Positions 9,101 to 15,899 of a stretch of 64,000 nt of DNA are shown here, piece by piece. This DNA comes from an uncultured Verrucomicrobia subdivision 3 bacterium. Lineage in GTDB: Bacteria; Verrucomicrobiota; Verrucomicrobiia; Limisphaerales; UBA11358. How positions within the stretch are numbered: the first letter of the stretch is position 1; each line of letters opens with the position of its first letter. A model generated the notes under the pieces. The model was not told where the DNA came from. It saw only the letters and a list, made by a program, of their open reading frames with translations, and searched no databases. A program made the position numbers and the translations under genes. Location of the stretch: contig CAITTG010000005.1 in the NCBI GenBank assembly GCA_903895255.1, positions 1 through 64,000 of the forward strand, in the 5' to 3' direction.

Positions 9101-9731
9101 TCCACCCTACGGCGTTTACGCGGGCTCAACCCCGGGCAGTTTGATTCCCCTGGCCACGGGCAACAATTTTGGCAACGCCAGTTTTTATGCCCTGGCCGGC
9201 ACCGCCTACCAAATCGAGGTGGCCACTGCGAGCGAAAGCGAGGGGCCCTTCACCCTCAGCCTCACCGCCCTTGCGCCCCTCGCCTTGAGCCCGGCGCCTC
9301 CGATCCGCCTGGCCAACGGCAGCTACGATCTCCACGTCATCGGCTCCCTCGGCCAGAGCTTCGTCATCCAGTCCTCCCTTAACGGCAAAACCTGGACCAC
9401 CATCGACACCGACACCCTCCTGGCGTCCTCCCTGGATTTCCTCGACACCTCCGCCATCGGCCACCCCGCCCGGGCTTACCGCGTCCTGTCCTTGGATACC
9501 GTGCTCAACCAGCAACCTTTCGCCATGCGGGTGCCCCATACCAACCCCGCCAACGGCTTCCCTCTCAACCTTACCGGCACTTCCGGCCAACCCTTCCTGA
9601 TCCAAACCTCCACCAACCTGCTGGACTGGTACAACCTCACCAGTGGCGTCCTTATCGATAACGCCTTCAACTTCACCGACTACGACGCCCCCAACTACCC
9701 TCAGCGCTTCTACCGCACCATCCCTCAGTAA
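3150..9731 (+). CDS. Giant secreted repeat protein with zinc-less metalloprotease-like head
   Basis: A predicted exported protein of about 2,193 residues whose function is not known. I place the start at ATG 3150, because it is followed by a charged stretch and a hydrophobic signal segment (residues 19-38, ending ASLAPAQ); translation further upstream only reads the heptamer array. Residues 62-290 resemble reprolysin-like peptidyl-Asp metallopeptidases (LLVLYTPQAA start, FSNPDI, DNALVLNQTTPIVASF end). The HExxHxxGxxH site, however, is VVLSFNFGCQL, so all three zinc histidines are gone. Ten copies of a domain follow. It begins NDNFANRTxLxG and continues with ATxEPGEP, (S)xWWxWTAPxxG and YTGxxLxNL. 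The copies start near residues 387, 524, 667, 873, 1084, 1293, 1415, 1522, 1736 and 1912. Five bacterial Ig-like domains (SPxNGxxxxxGTxL ... TAxATDNxG) are set between them. The last 140 residues hold two copies of a GQxFxIQxSxNLxxWxxL...FYR module, a tail common in secreted verrucomicrobial proteins. An adhesin or surface-layer role is a guess. Confidence 0.85.
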   Translation: MISLEEFKSRRRCAYQFQRALLWLILIAATGLASLAPAQVIVLPPPVLIPIPPTSTVQPVIPVSLLVLYTPQAAAAAGGTNALLKQISIAVVEANTVFQNSRVSTRLYLAHATLVNYHESGTVSNDLARLRNPNDKVFQNAHLLRLAYGADLVCLITENGSDYQFYGLQGPSAANAFSILRQPFLTGLDYLPVVLSFNFGCQLERPYADSAAAFPYAYGDTFYGTNGLGYQAAYSTVDAFGAARLPVFSNPDIQFGGAPAGIPVGDPNPCDNALVLNQTTPIVASFYGTAHLTLPPVITITSPTPDDLIYSGTNLPLTATVSAPGGKITSVTWYFDDTNEIATVTTAPYRTVWRNVPIGAHVLTAVATDNQHATTAAYPMNVSIRPGNDNFANRWTIGKLPFSLQEDNTLATTEPGEPMIAGFPPLNSLWWTWTATADTGVTITLATNSIIFNLSVWTGTSLSNLTAVASGIYTPSAPASLFFRATAGTRYQIAADGWDGFWQDPNVPTGTIAFTVASGAGPANDDFAQRTRLSGSSITVNANNLYATQEPGEPGLPDIGPYAGDASVWYTWTAPANGQVTFTSTSANLSESGPLGFGFYTGNVLTNLTPVPCENADFTVLDTPDQSLVFDVQAGVTYQLACDTNSRREGYTGPFTFNINFVPFPPNDNFANRTILHGSALSLTNSSLLATLESGEPGDGSGNPSIWWSWTPLTSGWVTLTSATYDNLLVYTGNSLDSLVPVPLDSSGTFYATGGTAYAIAAYGPPGPVALSLLESTVQVTSPANNATYYLGTPIPLTASTTGNDGITRQIQYFANGQLVGTATKPPYKVTWLPPTAGQYGNYVLTATATDYAGNQRHSPPVNIGVVYRAPANDNFAHRDTLQGTWLTATASNQGATSEPGEPVIADGYTNSLWWQWTAPASGLVTLSAASDNWNDDYLAVYTGSNLPAINLASLASLNSGYHVVTFTAAAGTTYYFGVVGPSGSVGLKLSLSNLQITRPAYGAVFTNGSTLTLQALPTATEQPLQQIQFFANGNYLGSVTNAPYTFTWTNVPGLNYALLATAIDKLGHDRSSPVVNISLQPANDRFANRTILQGDWISVTNSTANATAEPGNPPLEFNSVGPCVWWQWTAPASGLVNLSVPSYYRYDAVYLGVFTGDTITNLQTVAKGFDPLTFSAMAGTNYVIAAPAAVSVLLNLQLILSNVQITSPTNGQTVTIGTNLLFSVDASSVQNPVREVDFYTNNTLLGAVTNAPYSLSWTNVGGGSFTLTATAVDNQGRTWPTPPVTMNAVPVNDDFSHATPLTGTDFSVTGSTIGAGWEPGEPGLFYYGQDQTIWYTWTAPAAGVYYLNLTSFWLGQLTVYTGTSLTNLTPVGSVADISDYPLAINATAGATYQIQLDSAYDVEFNFDLQAAPVNATFASAIPLTGTNITITGNDNYGYPDGSVWYSWTAPTNGEATVTNSASGWLPNVQIFTGNDPANLIPVASGTPASFTPVAGVTYWIMVNNGPGPFSLNFNFTPAPGNDFFANRTPLSGLNITVNGTLLYSTVEPGETNYADIFGLYPYYGGGSVWYSWTAPASGYVRIQPPQANLAVFTGDDISNLTSVIFGQYDNEIDFNALAGQTYQIAVVQSSLWNPGPFTWSLAMNKVTITNPVAGAIFPLGTNIEVAASTIDLDGAVTSVAFYANTNLLGIVTNSPFSLVMTNVTAGDYVLTAQATDANTNVTTSLPVEIQVPPPNDNFAQRIPLGGTNLTFSGDNGGATTEPGESLPSGASGRTLWWSWTAPTNGVVTLTTAILSGFENATNSGFPIVYNHAPADVIIINPFPPEPSGSTTGPLVSFYTGNSLPNLDLWASNGTNGYFWGYYFGERGVLSPFTFPVVGGQTYQISMDGVNGSFGAASINLALNPPLSPPPNDNFAQRTVLTGSNIATNGTTVGATLELTDPDIGSGLDARTVWYSWTAPASGTVTLAVAAPFYDGFPSPGPQYPPYGVYAGSTPGSLIPLATGNNFGNASFYALAGTAYQIEVATASESEGPFTLSLTALAPLALSPAPPIRLANGSYDLHVIGSLGQSFVIQSSLNGKTWTTIDTDTLLASSLDFLDTSAIGHPARAYRVLSLDTVLNQQPFAMRVPHTNPANGFPLNLTGTSGQPFLIQTSTNLLDWYNLTSGVLIDNAFNFTDYDAPNYPQRFYRTIPQ

Positions 9732-9778
9732 CGCCAGCCCAACGAACCGTCATCCCTCAACTCAGCCCGCGCCTGCTT

Positions 9779-9861
9779 GGGCTGTAAGCCCGGAATGTTA
9801 TAGCCCAGGCTGAAGGCCTGGGTATGATTGGCCGTTAGTCTCGCCGCCCTGTAAGGGCGGG
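9779..9861. repeat. REP-like triple hairpin in the 9732-10362 gap
   Basis: Three hairpins in sequence: GGGCTGTAAGCCC, CCCAGGCTGAAGGCCTGGG (9804-9822) and CCGCCCTGTAAGGGCGGG (9844-9861). The middle one recurs at 38616-38634 with one change in the loop, and the 'GGGCTGyAAGCC ... TAwAGCCCAGGC' order is kept there too, so this is a dispersed composite element. It follows the giant secreted gene and could also end its transcript, though there is no T-run. The rest of the gap up to cimA contains the features at 10014 and 10257 and no gene that I can support. Confidence 0.65.
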
Positions 9862-10013
9862 ACTTCTTTCATCCCCGTCCACAAGCCGAGGGTGCTCACT
9901 ATTGGCAAATGGTCTGCTTCCGCCCTGAATGCCGGATCATCGTGCCAACTTGGCCTCCGAACTCATCCTGGTTCGCCCCAATCTCCCCCCCAAAAAAATC
10001 TAAAATAAATTTC

Positions 10014-10039
10014 GACCTGGACAGCGGATGTCCAGGGTC
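10014..10039. repeat. Hairpin GACCTGGACA-gcgga-TGTCCAGGGTC
   Basis: The arms TGGACA and TGTCCA enclose GCGGA and extend to GACC / GGGTC with one bulged base. The same hairpin, with longer perfect arms, is found at 39868-39898. Both copies lie upstream of a branched-chain amino-acid gene (cimA here, leuD there). Confidence 0.7.
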
Positions 10040-10256
10040 CCGGTATAAACTCTTTCTCGCAACCTGGGTTCGCCCTGCGCTTCCGGGTCCATCGCCATGG
10101 CCAAGGCGACCGCAACGCTCTTTGACATAAAGGTCCTAAATGCGGACGGCATCCTGCCGACCCCAAGCCAAACGCCCCGGCCAGCCCCTATTTTTGACAA
10201 ATTTAAATAAAATATCAGATTTTCACGATAAAACTCCTTCCCCCCCCATCAGACAA

Positions 10257-10277
10257 AATCTTGAAGATTCGCGCAGT
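10257..10277 (+). promoter_or_regulatory. Candidate operator shared with leuD
   Basis: A perfect 13-nt palindrome, AATCTTGAAGATT, is followed by CGCGCAGT. A 20-nt stretch here matches 40017-40036 at 18 of 20 positions. It ends 85 nt before the cimA start codon; the other copy ends 73 nt before leuD. About 55 nt upstream is TTTTTGACAAATTTAAAT (from about 10192), which could be part of a promoter, but no well-spaced -10 box follows. A binding site for a regulator of branched-chain amino-acid synthesis is inferred, not shown. Confidence 0.45.
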
Positions 10278-10362
10278 TCCCCGCGCACCCCTGACGCATT
10301 TTTTGGGATTTGCCTCACTGCCGGGATTACGCGATACTCAATTTCCTTTTTTACAGCACTAT

Positions 10363-11925
10363 ATGAAACCACAAGTCGAAATCTACGACACGACCCTGCG
10401 GGACGGCTCCCAGGGCGAAGGCATTAATTTCTCGGTCGCCGACAAACTGCGCATCGCCGAAAAGCTCGACGCCTTCGGGGTTCATTACATTGAGGGCGGC
10501 TGGCCCGGCAGCAATCCCAAGGACATCGAATTCTTCGCCCAGGCCCGCAAGAAAAAATTCAAAAACGCCCGCCTCGCCGCCTTCGGCTCCACCCGCAAGA
10601 AAGCCACCCCTGTGGAAACCGACGACCAGGTCCGCCTGCTCATCGAAGCCGGCACCCCCGTTGTCACCATCTTTGGCAAGACCTCCCTGCTCCACGTCCG
10701 CGAAGTCCTCCGCTGCACCCCCGAGGAAAACCTCGCGATGATCGCCGACACCGTCCGCTATCTCAAAGACCACAATAAATACGTGATCTATGACGCCGAG
10801 CACGCCTTCGACGGCTACAAGCTCGACCCCGATTACGCCCTGGCCACCTGGCAGGCCGCCGAAAAAGCCGGCGCTGATTTTGTCGTGCTCTGCGACACCA
10901 ACGGCGGCTGCCTCCCCAGCGAAATCGCCGGCATCACCCGTGCCGCCATCGGCAAGCTCAACTGCAAAGTCGGCATCCACACCCACGACGACAGCGGCGT
11001 CGGCGTGGCCAATGCTCTCGCCGCTCTCGATGCGGGCGCGGTGCATGTGCAAGGCACGATCAACGGCTACGGCGAGCGCACCGGCAATTGCAATCTTACC
11101 AGCATCATCCCGCTGGTGCATTTCAAGCAGAAGAAAACCTGCGTGCCGGCCAAATCCCTGCCCAAGCTCAAGGAACTCTCCATGTTTGTGGATACCGTGG
11201 CCAACTTCCGCCACAACCCCCGGCTCCCGTGGGTCGGCTCCGCCGCGTTCGCCCACAAAGGCGGCACGCACGTCAACGCCGTGCAGAAACTGGCTTCCAG
11301 CTACGAGCACATCAACCCCGAGCTGGTGGGCAACCAGCGCAACGTCTTGATCAGCGACCTCGCCGGCCGCAGCAACATCGTGATGAAAGCCCAGGAACTG
11401 GGCTTCAAACTCACCAATGATACGCCCGAATTGCGGGCCATTCTCGAGGCCATCAAACAGCGCGAGCACGAGGGCTACGAATACGAGGCCGCCGAGGCTT
11501 CCATGGCCCTCATCATCCGCAACACCCTCAACCAAAAACCCGCGCCGAAATTTACCATCGAGGCCTACCACGTCTCCATGCGCCGGGATTTGAAGGAATC
11601 CATCTGCGAAGCCACGCTCAAAGCCCGCGTCGGCACCACCGTGCATCACGAAGTCGCCGAGGGCGACGGCCCGGTCAACGCCCTCGACGGCGCCCTGCGC
11701 GCCGCCTTGGTGAAATCCTATCCCAAGCTGAAAAGCATTTCCCTGACCGACTACAAAGTCCGCATTCTGGATGGCATCGCCGGCACCGCCGCCCGGACCC
11801 GTGTGCTCATCACCTCCACCGACGGCAAGCGCGAATGGGGCACCGTGGGCGTGAGCGAAAACATCATCGAAGCCAGCCTCCAAGCCCTCGTGGATTCCAT
11901 GGAGTACGCTTTGCTTAAGAAGTAA
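10363..11925 (+). CDS. cimA: (R)-citramalate synthase
   Basis: A cytoplasmic enzyme of 520 residues that condenses pyruvate with acetyl-CoA to give citramalate, the first step of the threonine-independent route to isoleucine. The N-terminal TIM barrel shows EIYDTTLRDGSQGEG, the metal-binding GIHTHDDSGVGVAN and the NGYGERTGNCNL motif. The C-terminal third (from about residue 390) is the LeuA-type regulatory dimer domain (DYKVRILDG...TRVLITSTDG). The length and the 'DGSQGEG' form fit the CimA group, not 2-isopropylmalate synthase, which usually has 'DGEQ/DGxQ' and 'SGR' variants. I chose ATG 10363 because the conserved KPQVEIYDTTLRDG begins right there; the frame is open back to 10261 without similarity. 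LeuC/LeuD normally process the product, and leuD lies at 40110 behind a matching motif. Feedback control by isoleucine is usual for the family and not visible here. Confidence 0.93.
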   Translation: MKPQVEIYDTTLRDGSQGEGINFSVADKLRIAEKLDAFGVHYIEGGWPGSNPKDIEFFAQARKKKFKNARLAAFGSTRKKATPVETDDQVRLLIEAGTPVVTIFGKTSLLHVREVLRCTPEENLAMIADTVRYLKDHNKYVIYDAEHAFDGYKLDPDYALATWQAAEKAGADFVVLCDTNGGCLPSEIAGITRAAIGKLNCKVGIHTHDDSGVGVANALAALDAGAVHVQGTINGYGERTGNCNLTSIIPLVHFKQKKTCVPAKSLPKLKELSMFVDTVANFRHNPRLPWVGSAAFAHKGGTHVNAVQKLASSYEHINPELVGNQRNVLISDLAGRSNIVMKAQELGFKLTNDTPELRAILEAIKQREHEGYEYEAAEASMALIIRNTLNQKPAPKFTIEAYHVSMRRDLKESICEATLKARVGTTVHHEVAEGDGPVNALDGALRAALVKSYPKLKSISLTDYKVRILDGIAGTAARTRVLITSTDGKREWGTVGVSENIIEASLQALVDSMEYALLKK

Positions 11926-11932
11926 TTTAGCC

Positions 11933-12022
11933 ACTGAATAAACACGGACGGGCACGGATTTTTTGAACTCGCGGCCTTGATCCTTTTGCTGCATCCGTGT
12001 TTATCAGTGTTCATCCGTGTTT
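11933..12022. repeat. TCCGTGTTTATC-family inverted repeat after cimA
   Basis: CACTGAATAAACACGGA (11933-11949) pairs with TCCGTGTTTATCAGTG (11994-12009) apart from one bulged A. The right side repeats again as TTCATCCGTGTTT. It starts eight bases after the cimA stop codon and could fold in the transcript, but no T-run follows, so I list it as a dispersed repeat and not as a terminator. Confidence 0.6.
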
Positions 12023-12102
12023 AATTTCCGAGTTCTCTGACCGTGACAAAATCCGTTCATACTTTGGTAAAGGACGGTTAGTTCACAAAATAACCCGCTG
12101 AT

Positions 12103-12129
12103 ATTTATTGTTCAAAGCGAACAATAAAT
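12103..12129 (+). promoter_or_regulatory. 11-bp-arm palindrome overlapping the ccoI start codon
   Basis: ATTTATTGTTC, a 5-nt spacer (AAAGC) and GAACAATAAAT form a perfect inverted repeat. Its last two bases are the A and T of the ccoI start codon. It may be an operator for a dimeric repressor, an RNA hairpin hiding the start codon, or both. The core TGTTC-N5-GAACA is close to the TGTTC-N4-GAACA motif that I recall for verrucomicrobial LexA, but the spacer is one base longer. It does not match an FNR box (TTGAT-N4-ATCAA). Confidence 0.6.
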
Positions 12130-14650
12130 GTCGAATAAAGTATTACAAACGCACACGGGCACAACCAGGGCGCATTCACTTCCTGGCAGTTGTTCTCATT
12201 GCGGGTTGCCTTGCCTGGATCCCACGTTCGCCAAGGGAGGGCAGCAGTTTTGTTGCCTCGGTTGCCAGACGGTGTTCAGTCTCCTGCACGAAAATGGGCT
12301 GGGCACCTATTACTCGCTCGAAACCACCCCCGGCACCCGCGTTAAACCCGTCGGCGGCTTGAAATGGGCGTTTCTGGACGACCCGGTGGTGGGTGAAAAA
12401 CTCTTCGATTTTGCGGATGCCACGCAAGCGCGCGTCACGCTGCACCTGCCCGTCATCCATTGCGTGGCCTGCGTCTGGCTGCTGGAAAATCTTTTCAAAT
12501 TGCACGCCGGCATTGGCCGCTCCGTGGTGAATTTCTCCCGGCGCGAGGCATCGATCACTTTCGATCCCCGCCAAATCAAGTTCAGCGAACTGGCCGGCCT
12601 GCTTACCGATATTGGCTACGAACCCCAATTCATGCTCGGTGAAACGCAGCCGGTAAACGCCGTGGCTGGACGCAAAAAAGCCTGGTTGCAAATCGGCCTG
12701 GCCGGGTTTGCCTTTGGCAACATCATGCTGATGTCCCTGCCCTTTTATTTTGGCCTGGACAGGTTTAACGGCCCTTGGTTTAAGGCCGTCGCCGGCTGGC
12801 TTGGCCTGGCCATGGCCCTGCCGGTGGTGCTTTACAGCGCCGCCGACTTCTGGCGCGCGGCCTGGGCCGGTCTTCGCGAGCGAACGATTACTCTGGAGGT
12901 GCCCATCGCCCTGGGATTGGGCGCCCTCTACGCCACCAGCGCCTACCAGGTGATTTCGCAACAGGGACCGGGGTACTGTGACTCCCTCTGCGGGTTGATT
13001 TTCTTCTTGTTGTGCGGCCGGATGTTCCAGAAAAAAACCCATGAGCGCCTCACCTTCGACCGCGATTACCAAGGCTTTTTTCCCCTGTCGGTGGTGCGTA
13101 AAACCCCCGGGGGAGAGGAGTGTGTGGCCATTTCCCGACTGCAAACCGGTGATCAAGTGATTCTCCGCAACGGCGAGTTGCTGCCGGCGGATGCGCGATT
13201 GCTCAGCGGCGAGGCTTGTCTGGACTACAGCTTTGTGACCGGGGAATCCGAACCGGTGAAACGCGCGGACGGCGATCACCTCTATGCCGGTGGCAGGCAG
13301 ATGGGCGGCGCCATCACCGTGGAAACCATCAAGCCCGTGTCCCAAAGCTACCTGGCCACCCTCTGGAATAACGAGGCCTTTCGAAAGCCGCGCGACTATG
13401 AGTTGGACTCCCTCACCAACCGGTACAGCCGCTGGTTCACCCGCATTGTCATCGGCCTGGCCGTTGCCGCCGCAACGTTCTGGATGTTTGTGGACGCGTC
13501 CCGGGCGCAAAAAGCTTTCACCTCGGTGCTCATTGTCGCCTGCCCCTGCGCGCTGGCGCTGGCCGCGCCGCTCACGCAGGGCACCGCCCAGCGCTGGCTG
13601 GCCCGGTTGAATATCTTTCTGAAAAGCGGTCAAGTCATTGAGCGCATGGCGGAGGTGGACACGATTGTGCTGGATAAAACCGGCACGCTGACCACTGCGG
13701 ATGTGCGTGGTGTAAAATTTCAAACTACCGGGGCAAACCAGCCAGAAGCCCTGAGTTTGGCTGAAATCCAATGGATCGGCTCGCTGACCCGCTATTCAAC
13801 GCATCCCCACGCCGTGCGGATTTCCCAATATTTATCCAGCGAATCACTCCCTGTGCAAAATTTCTCGGAACAGCCCGGCAGTGGCATCGCCGGGGAAGTC
13901 GATGGACATCAGGTTTTGGTCGGATCATCCACCTGGCTGGCCGAACATGGCATCATCCTGCATGAGCCCGGCAGCACTGTGCAAGTGGCCGTGGACGGCC
14001 AATGGCGGGGCGGGTTCTTGCTGGAAAATTCCCTGCGCCCTGAAGTCGCGGAATTAATCGCCCAGCTCGGCAACCGGTTTGAACTTGCATTGTTAAGCGG
14101 CGACAACGAGCGCGAAGCGACGCGCTTCCAAAAAATCTTCGGCGGGCGGGCCACCCTGCGCTTCAACCAGCGTCCGGCGGACAAATTGAATTTCATTCGC
14201 GAGCTCCAGGAGCGCGGGCGCAAGGTCATGATGGTGGGCGACGGTTTAAACGACGCCGGCGCCTTGAAACAGGCCGAGGTCGGCGTGGCCGTCGTGGAGC
14301 AAATCGGGGTGTTTTCCCCCGCCAGCGATGTGATTCTGGATGCCGCGCAACTGCCCCAGCTCGCGCGCGTGCTGCAATTCTCCCGCCAGTCGGCGCGAGT
14401 GGTGCGCGCGGGCTTCCTGATTTCCGCCCTGTATAATCTGGTCGGGGTCAGCATCGCGGCGGCGGGCCTGCTGGCACCGATTGTCTGCGCCATCCTGATG
14501 CCCGTCAGTTCCGTTACCGTGGTGGTTTTTGTTTGCAGCACCACCGCCTGGCTGGGCGCACGAACTTTTACGCGCGGTGATTTCCGTCAGCAGTCCACCC
14601 CGCTTGCCGGACTCACCCATCCCGTCAGCGCCACCCTGGAGGCCGCATGA
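12128..14650 (+). CDS. ccoI: Copper-transporting P1B-type ATPase for cbb3 oxidase assembly
   Basis: An inner-membrane pump of 840 residues that moves copper for the binuclear centre of cbb3 oxidase; it belongs to the CcoI/FixI branch of CPx ATPases. The N-terminus carries a cysteine-rich stretch (CSHCGLPC ... FCCLGC) and a heavy-metal domain with CVAC near residue 115. Further on are the actuator motif VTGESEP, the CPC transmembrane metal site at 472-474, the phosphorylation site DKTGTLT from D516, and the hinge GDGLND at 704-709. The start ATG is inside the right arm of the palindrome listed separately. The stop codon overlaps the ccoS start by four bases (ATGA), so the two are translationally coupled. 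In many proteobacteria ccoI and ccoS come after ccoNOQP and ccoGH; here they lead the operon. Confidence 0.93.
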   Translation: MSNKVLQTHTGTTRAHSLPGSCSHCGLPCLDPTFAKGGQQFCCLGCQTVFSLLHENGLGTYYSLETTPGTRVKPVGGLKWAFLDDPVVGEKLFDFADATQARVTLHLPVIHCVACVWLLENLFKLHAGIGRSVVNFSRREASITFDPRQIKFSELAGLLTDIGYEPQFMLGETQPVNAVAGRKKAWLQIGLAGFAFGNIMLMSLPFYFGLDRFNGPWFKAVAGWLGLAMALPVVLYSAADFWRAAWAGLRERTITLEVPIALGLGALYATSAYQVISQQGPGYCDSLCGLIFFLLCGRMFQKKTHERLTFDRDYQGFFPLSVVRKTPGGEECVAISRLQTGDQVILRNGELLPADARLLSGEACLDYSFVTGESEPVKRADGDHLYAGGRQMGGAITVETIKPVSQSYLATLWNNEAFRKPRDYELDSLTNRYSRWFTRIVIGLAVAAATFWMFVDASRAQKAFTSVLIVACPCALALAAPLTQGTAQRWLARLNIFLKSGQVIERMAEVDTIVLDKTGTLTTADVRGVKFQTTGANQPEALSLAEIQWIGSLTRYSTHPHAVRISQYLSSESLPVQNFSEQPGSGIAGEVDGHQVLVGSSTWLAEHGIILHEPGSTVQVAVDGQWRGGFLLENSLRPEVAELIAQLGNRFELALLSGDNEREATRFQKIFGGRATLRFNQRPADKLNFIRELQERGRKVMMVGDGLNDAGALKQAEVGVAVVEQIGVFSPASDVILDAAQLPQLARVLQFSRQSARVVRAGFLISALYNLVGVSIAAAGLLAPIVCAILMPVSSVTVVVFVCSTTAWLGARTFTRGDFRQQSTPLAGLTHPVSATLEAA

Positions 14651-14889
14651 GTGTCATTATCGTACTTATTATCGTCAGCCTGATCGTGGGCGTGGTATTT
14701 TTGGCCGCTTTCATTTGGTCTGTGCGGAGCGGCCAGTATGAGGACACCCTGACGCCCGCCATGCGCATGCTCCTTGAGGACGCGCCCGCCCCCCGATCCA
14801 TACCACCTTCTGGAAGCGCAGCCGTACCCCTTCCAATTGCCGACGAATCAAACCGGAACGGCCAACCAACAACCACATGGGATTGCTAA
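14647..14889 (+). CDS. ccoS: cbb3 oxidase assembly protein CcoS
   Basis: A small membrane protein of 80 residues. It has one N-terminal membrane segment (residues 2-25, MSVIIVLIIVSLIVGVVFLA) followed by FIWSVRSGQYEDTLTPAMRML, which is the CcoS signature region (..W..RsGQydD...PA.RiL.D). It is needed for putting haem and copper into CcoN in the organisms studied. The tail from residue 50 is rich in P, S and A and is longer than in short CcoS proteins. It overlaps ccoI by four bases, and its TAA stop shares one base with the next ATG (TAATG). Confidence 0.88.
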   Translation: MSVIIVLIIVSLIVGVVFLAAFIWSVRSGQYEDTLTPAMRMLLEDAPAPRSIPPSGSAAVPLPIADESNRNGQPTTTWDC

Positions 14890-15803
14890 TGAAAAAAAAC
14901 ACCAACAACTACGCCCTGGCCATTACGCTGGCTGCCTCCCCGATCGGAGTTTACGGTGCCGACGCCACCGCCAGCTGGATCAACGATACGATTTCACCCG
15001 TCACGAATCCGATCTACTTTGAAGATCCCCGCATCACCAGTGAATTGCGGCCGGTTTACATGTACCATTCCCTGCCCAACACCTTTGATTACTATGGCGG
15101 GAAAGTGCCCCTTGGCGGCGATGTGCAAGTCTTTGCCTTGCAGATTCGTTACGCCTTCACCGACCGCCTGGCGCTGATCGCCACCAAGGATGGTTACATT
15201 GAATACCAGCCCAAGCATAGTAACGGCCTGGAAACGCTCGAACATCACTATGGGTTCGCGGACATTGCGGCTGGTTTGAAGTACGCCCTGCTGGACGACC
15301 AGGAAAACCAGTTCATTTTAACTCCCGGCTTCACCATCACCCTGCCCACCGGCAGTTCGGATGTTTACCAGGGCTATGGCGCCGGGGTGTGGAATCTGTT
15401 TGCCTCCGCGGAGAAGGGCTGGGACAAACTCCATATTACCGGCAACACAGGGTTCAATATTCCCAACAATTTCGCGGAGGAAACCGCCCAGTTGCACTAC
15501 AGCGGCCAGTTGGATTATCACCTGAGCCAGTATTTCATCCCCTTCTTCGCCGCCAACGGTTACACCATTTTGAGCAACGGCAATCACAACCGGCTCGGGG
15601 TGCCCCTGAACACCGAACTTTATGACTTGATCAACTCCGGCAGCACGGAGGCGCGCGGCACCACCCAGTTTACCATCGGTGGTGGCGCCCGTTCCCGCCT
15701 GCTGAACAACCTCGATGTCGGTGTTTCCTATGAGGCCGGCGTGGTCCATCCCGTGGGTATTTTTGAAAGCCGCGTCACAGCCGACGTTATCTGGCGCTTC
15801 TAA
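14889..15803 (+). CDS. Predicted outer-membrane beta-barrel protein inside the cco operon
   Basis: I do not recognise a characterised family. The protein has about 304 residues from ATG 14889 (MKKNTNN...), a likely signal peptide ending near GVYGADA, and a body of alternating polar/hydrophobic strands separated by short turns (FALQIRYAFTDRLALIATKDGYIEY, FILTPGFTITLPTG, GVSYEAGVVHPVG). It ends ...VTADVIWRF, a C-terminal aromatic as required for barrel insertion. The style is that of phenol-degradation MetA-like or transporter-like barrels. GGGA lies about 6 nt before the ATG. An upstream in-frame ATG at 14877 exists, but it would put the signal peptide four residues further in. The one-base overlap with ccoS and the 96-bp distance to ccoNO make it part of the oxidase operon. 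A role in copper or small-solute passage is only a guess. Confidence 0.75.
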   Translation: MKKNTNNYALAITLAASPIGVYGADATASWINDTISPVTNPIYFEDPRITSELRPVYMYHSLPNTFDYYGGKVPLGGDVQVFALQIRYAFTDRLALIATKDGYIEYQPKHSNGLETLEHHYGFADIAAGLKYALLDDQENQFILTPGFTITLPTGSSDVYQGYGAGVWNLFASAEKGWDKLHITGNTGFNIPNNFAEETAQLHYSGQLDYHLSQYFIPFFAANGYTILSNGNHNRLGVPLNTELYDLINSGSTEARGTTQFTIGGGARSRLLNNLDVGVSYEAGVVHPVGIFESRVTADVIWRF

Positions 15804-15899
15804 AGGACCCCGGCTGGAATCCCGGTGGCGCGGTCAACCGGCCGCGCCGCCCCCAACTCTCAGCGACCAATCTGCAACCAATTTGAAATCGAAAAAACT

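Noticed and set aside
10351..11994. 547-codon open frame on the minus strand opposite cimA
   Set aside because: It is an antisense shadow of a GC-rich gene with a strong third-position bias; its peptide is a low-complexity G/A/H/V mixture. Similar long shadows lie opposite ccoI, the transglutaminase protein, gcvP and GH78.
12103..12129. FNR/ANR box for the oxidase operon
   Set aside because: The palindrome lacks TTGAT-N4-ATCAA; its arms end in GTTC/GAAC with a 5-nt spacer.
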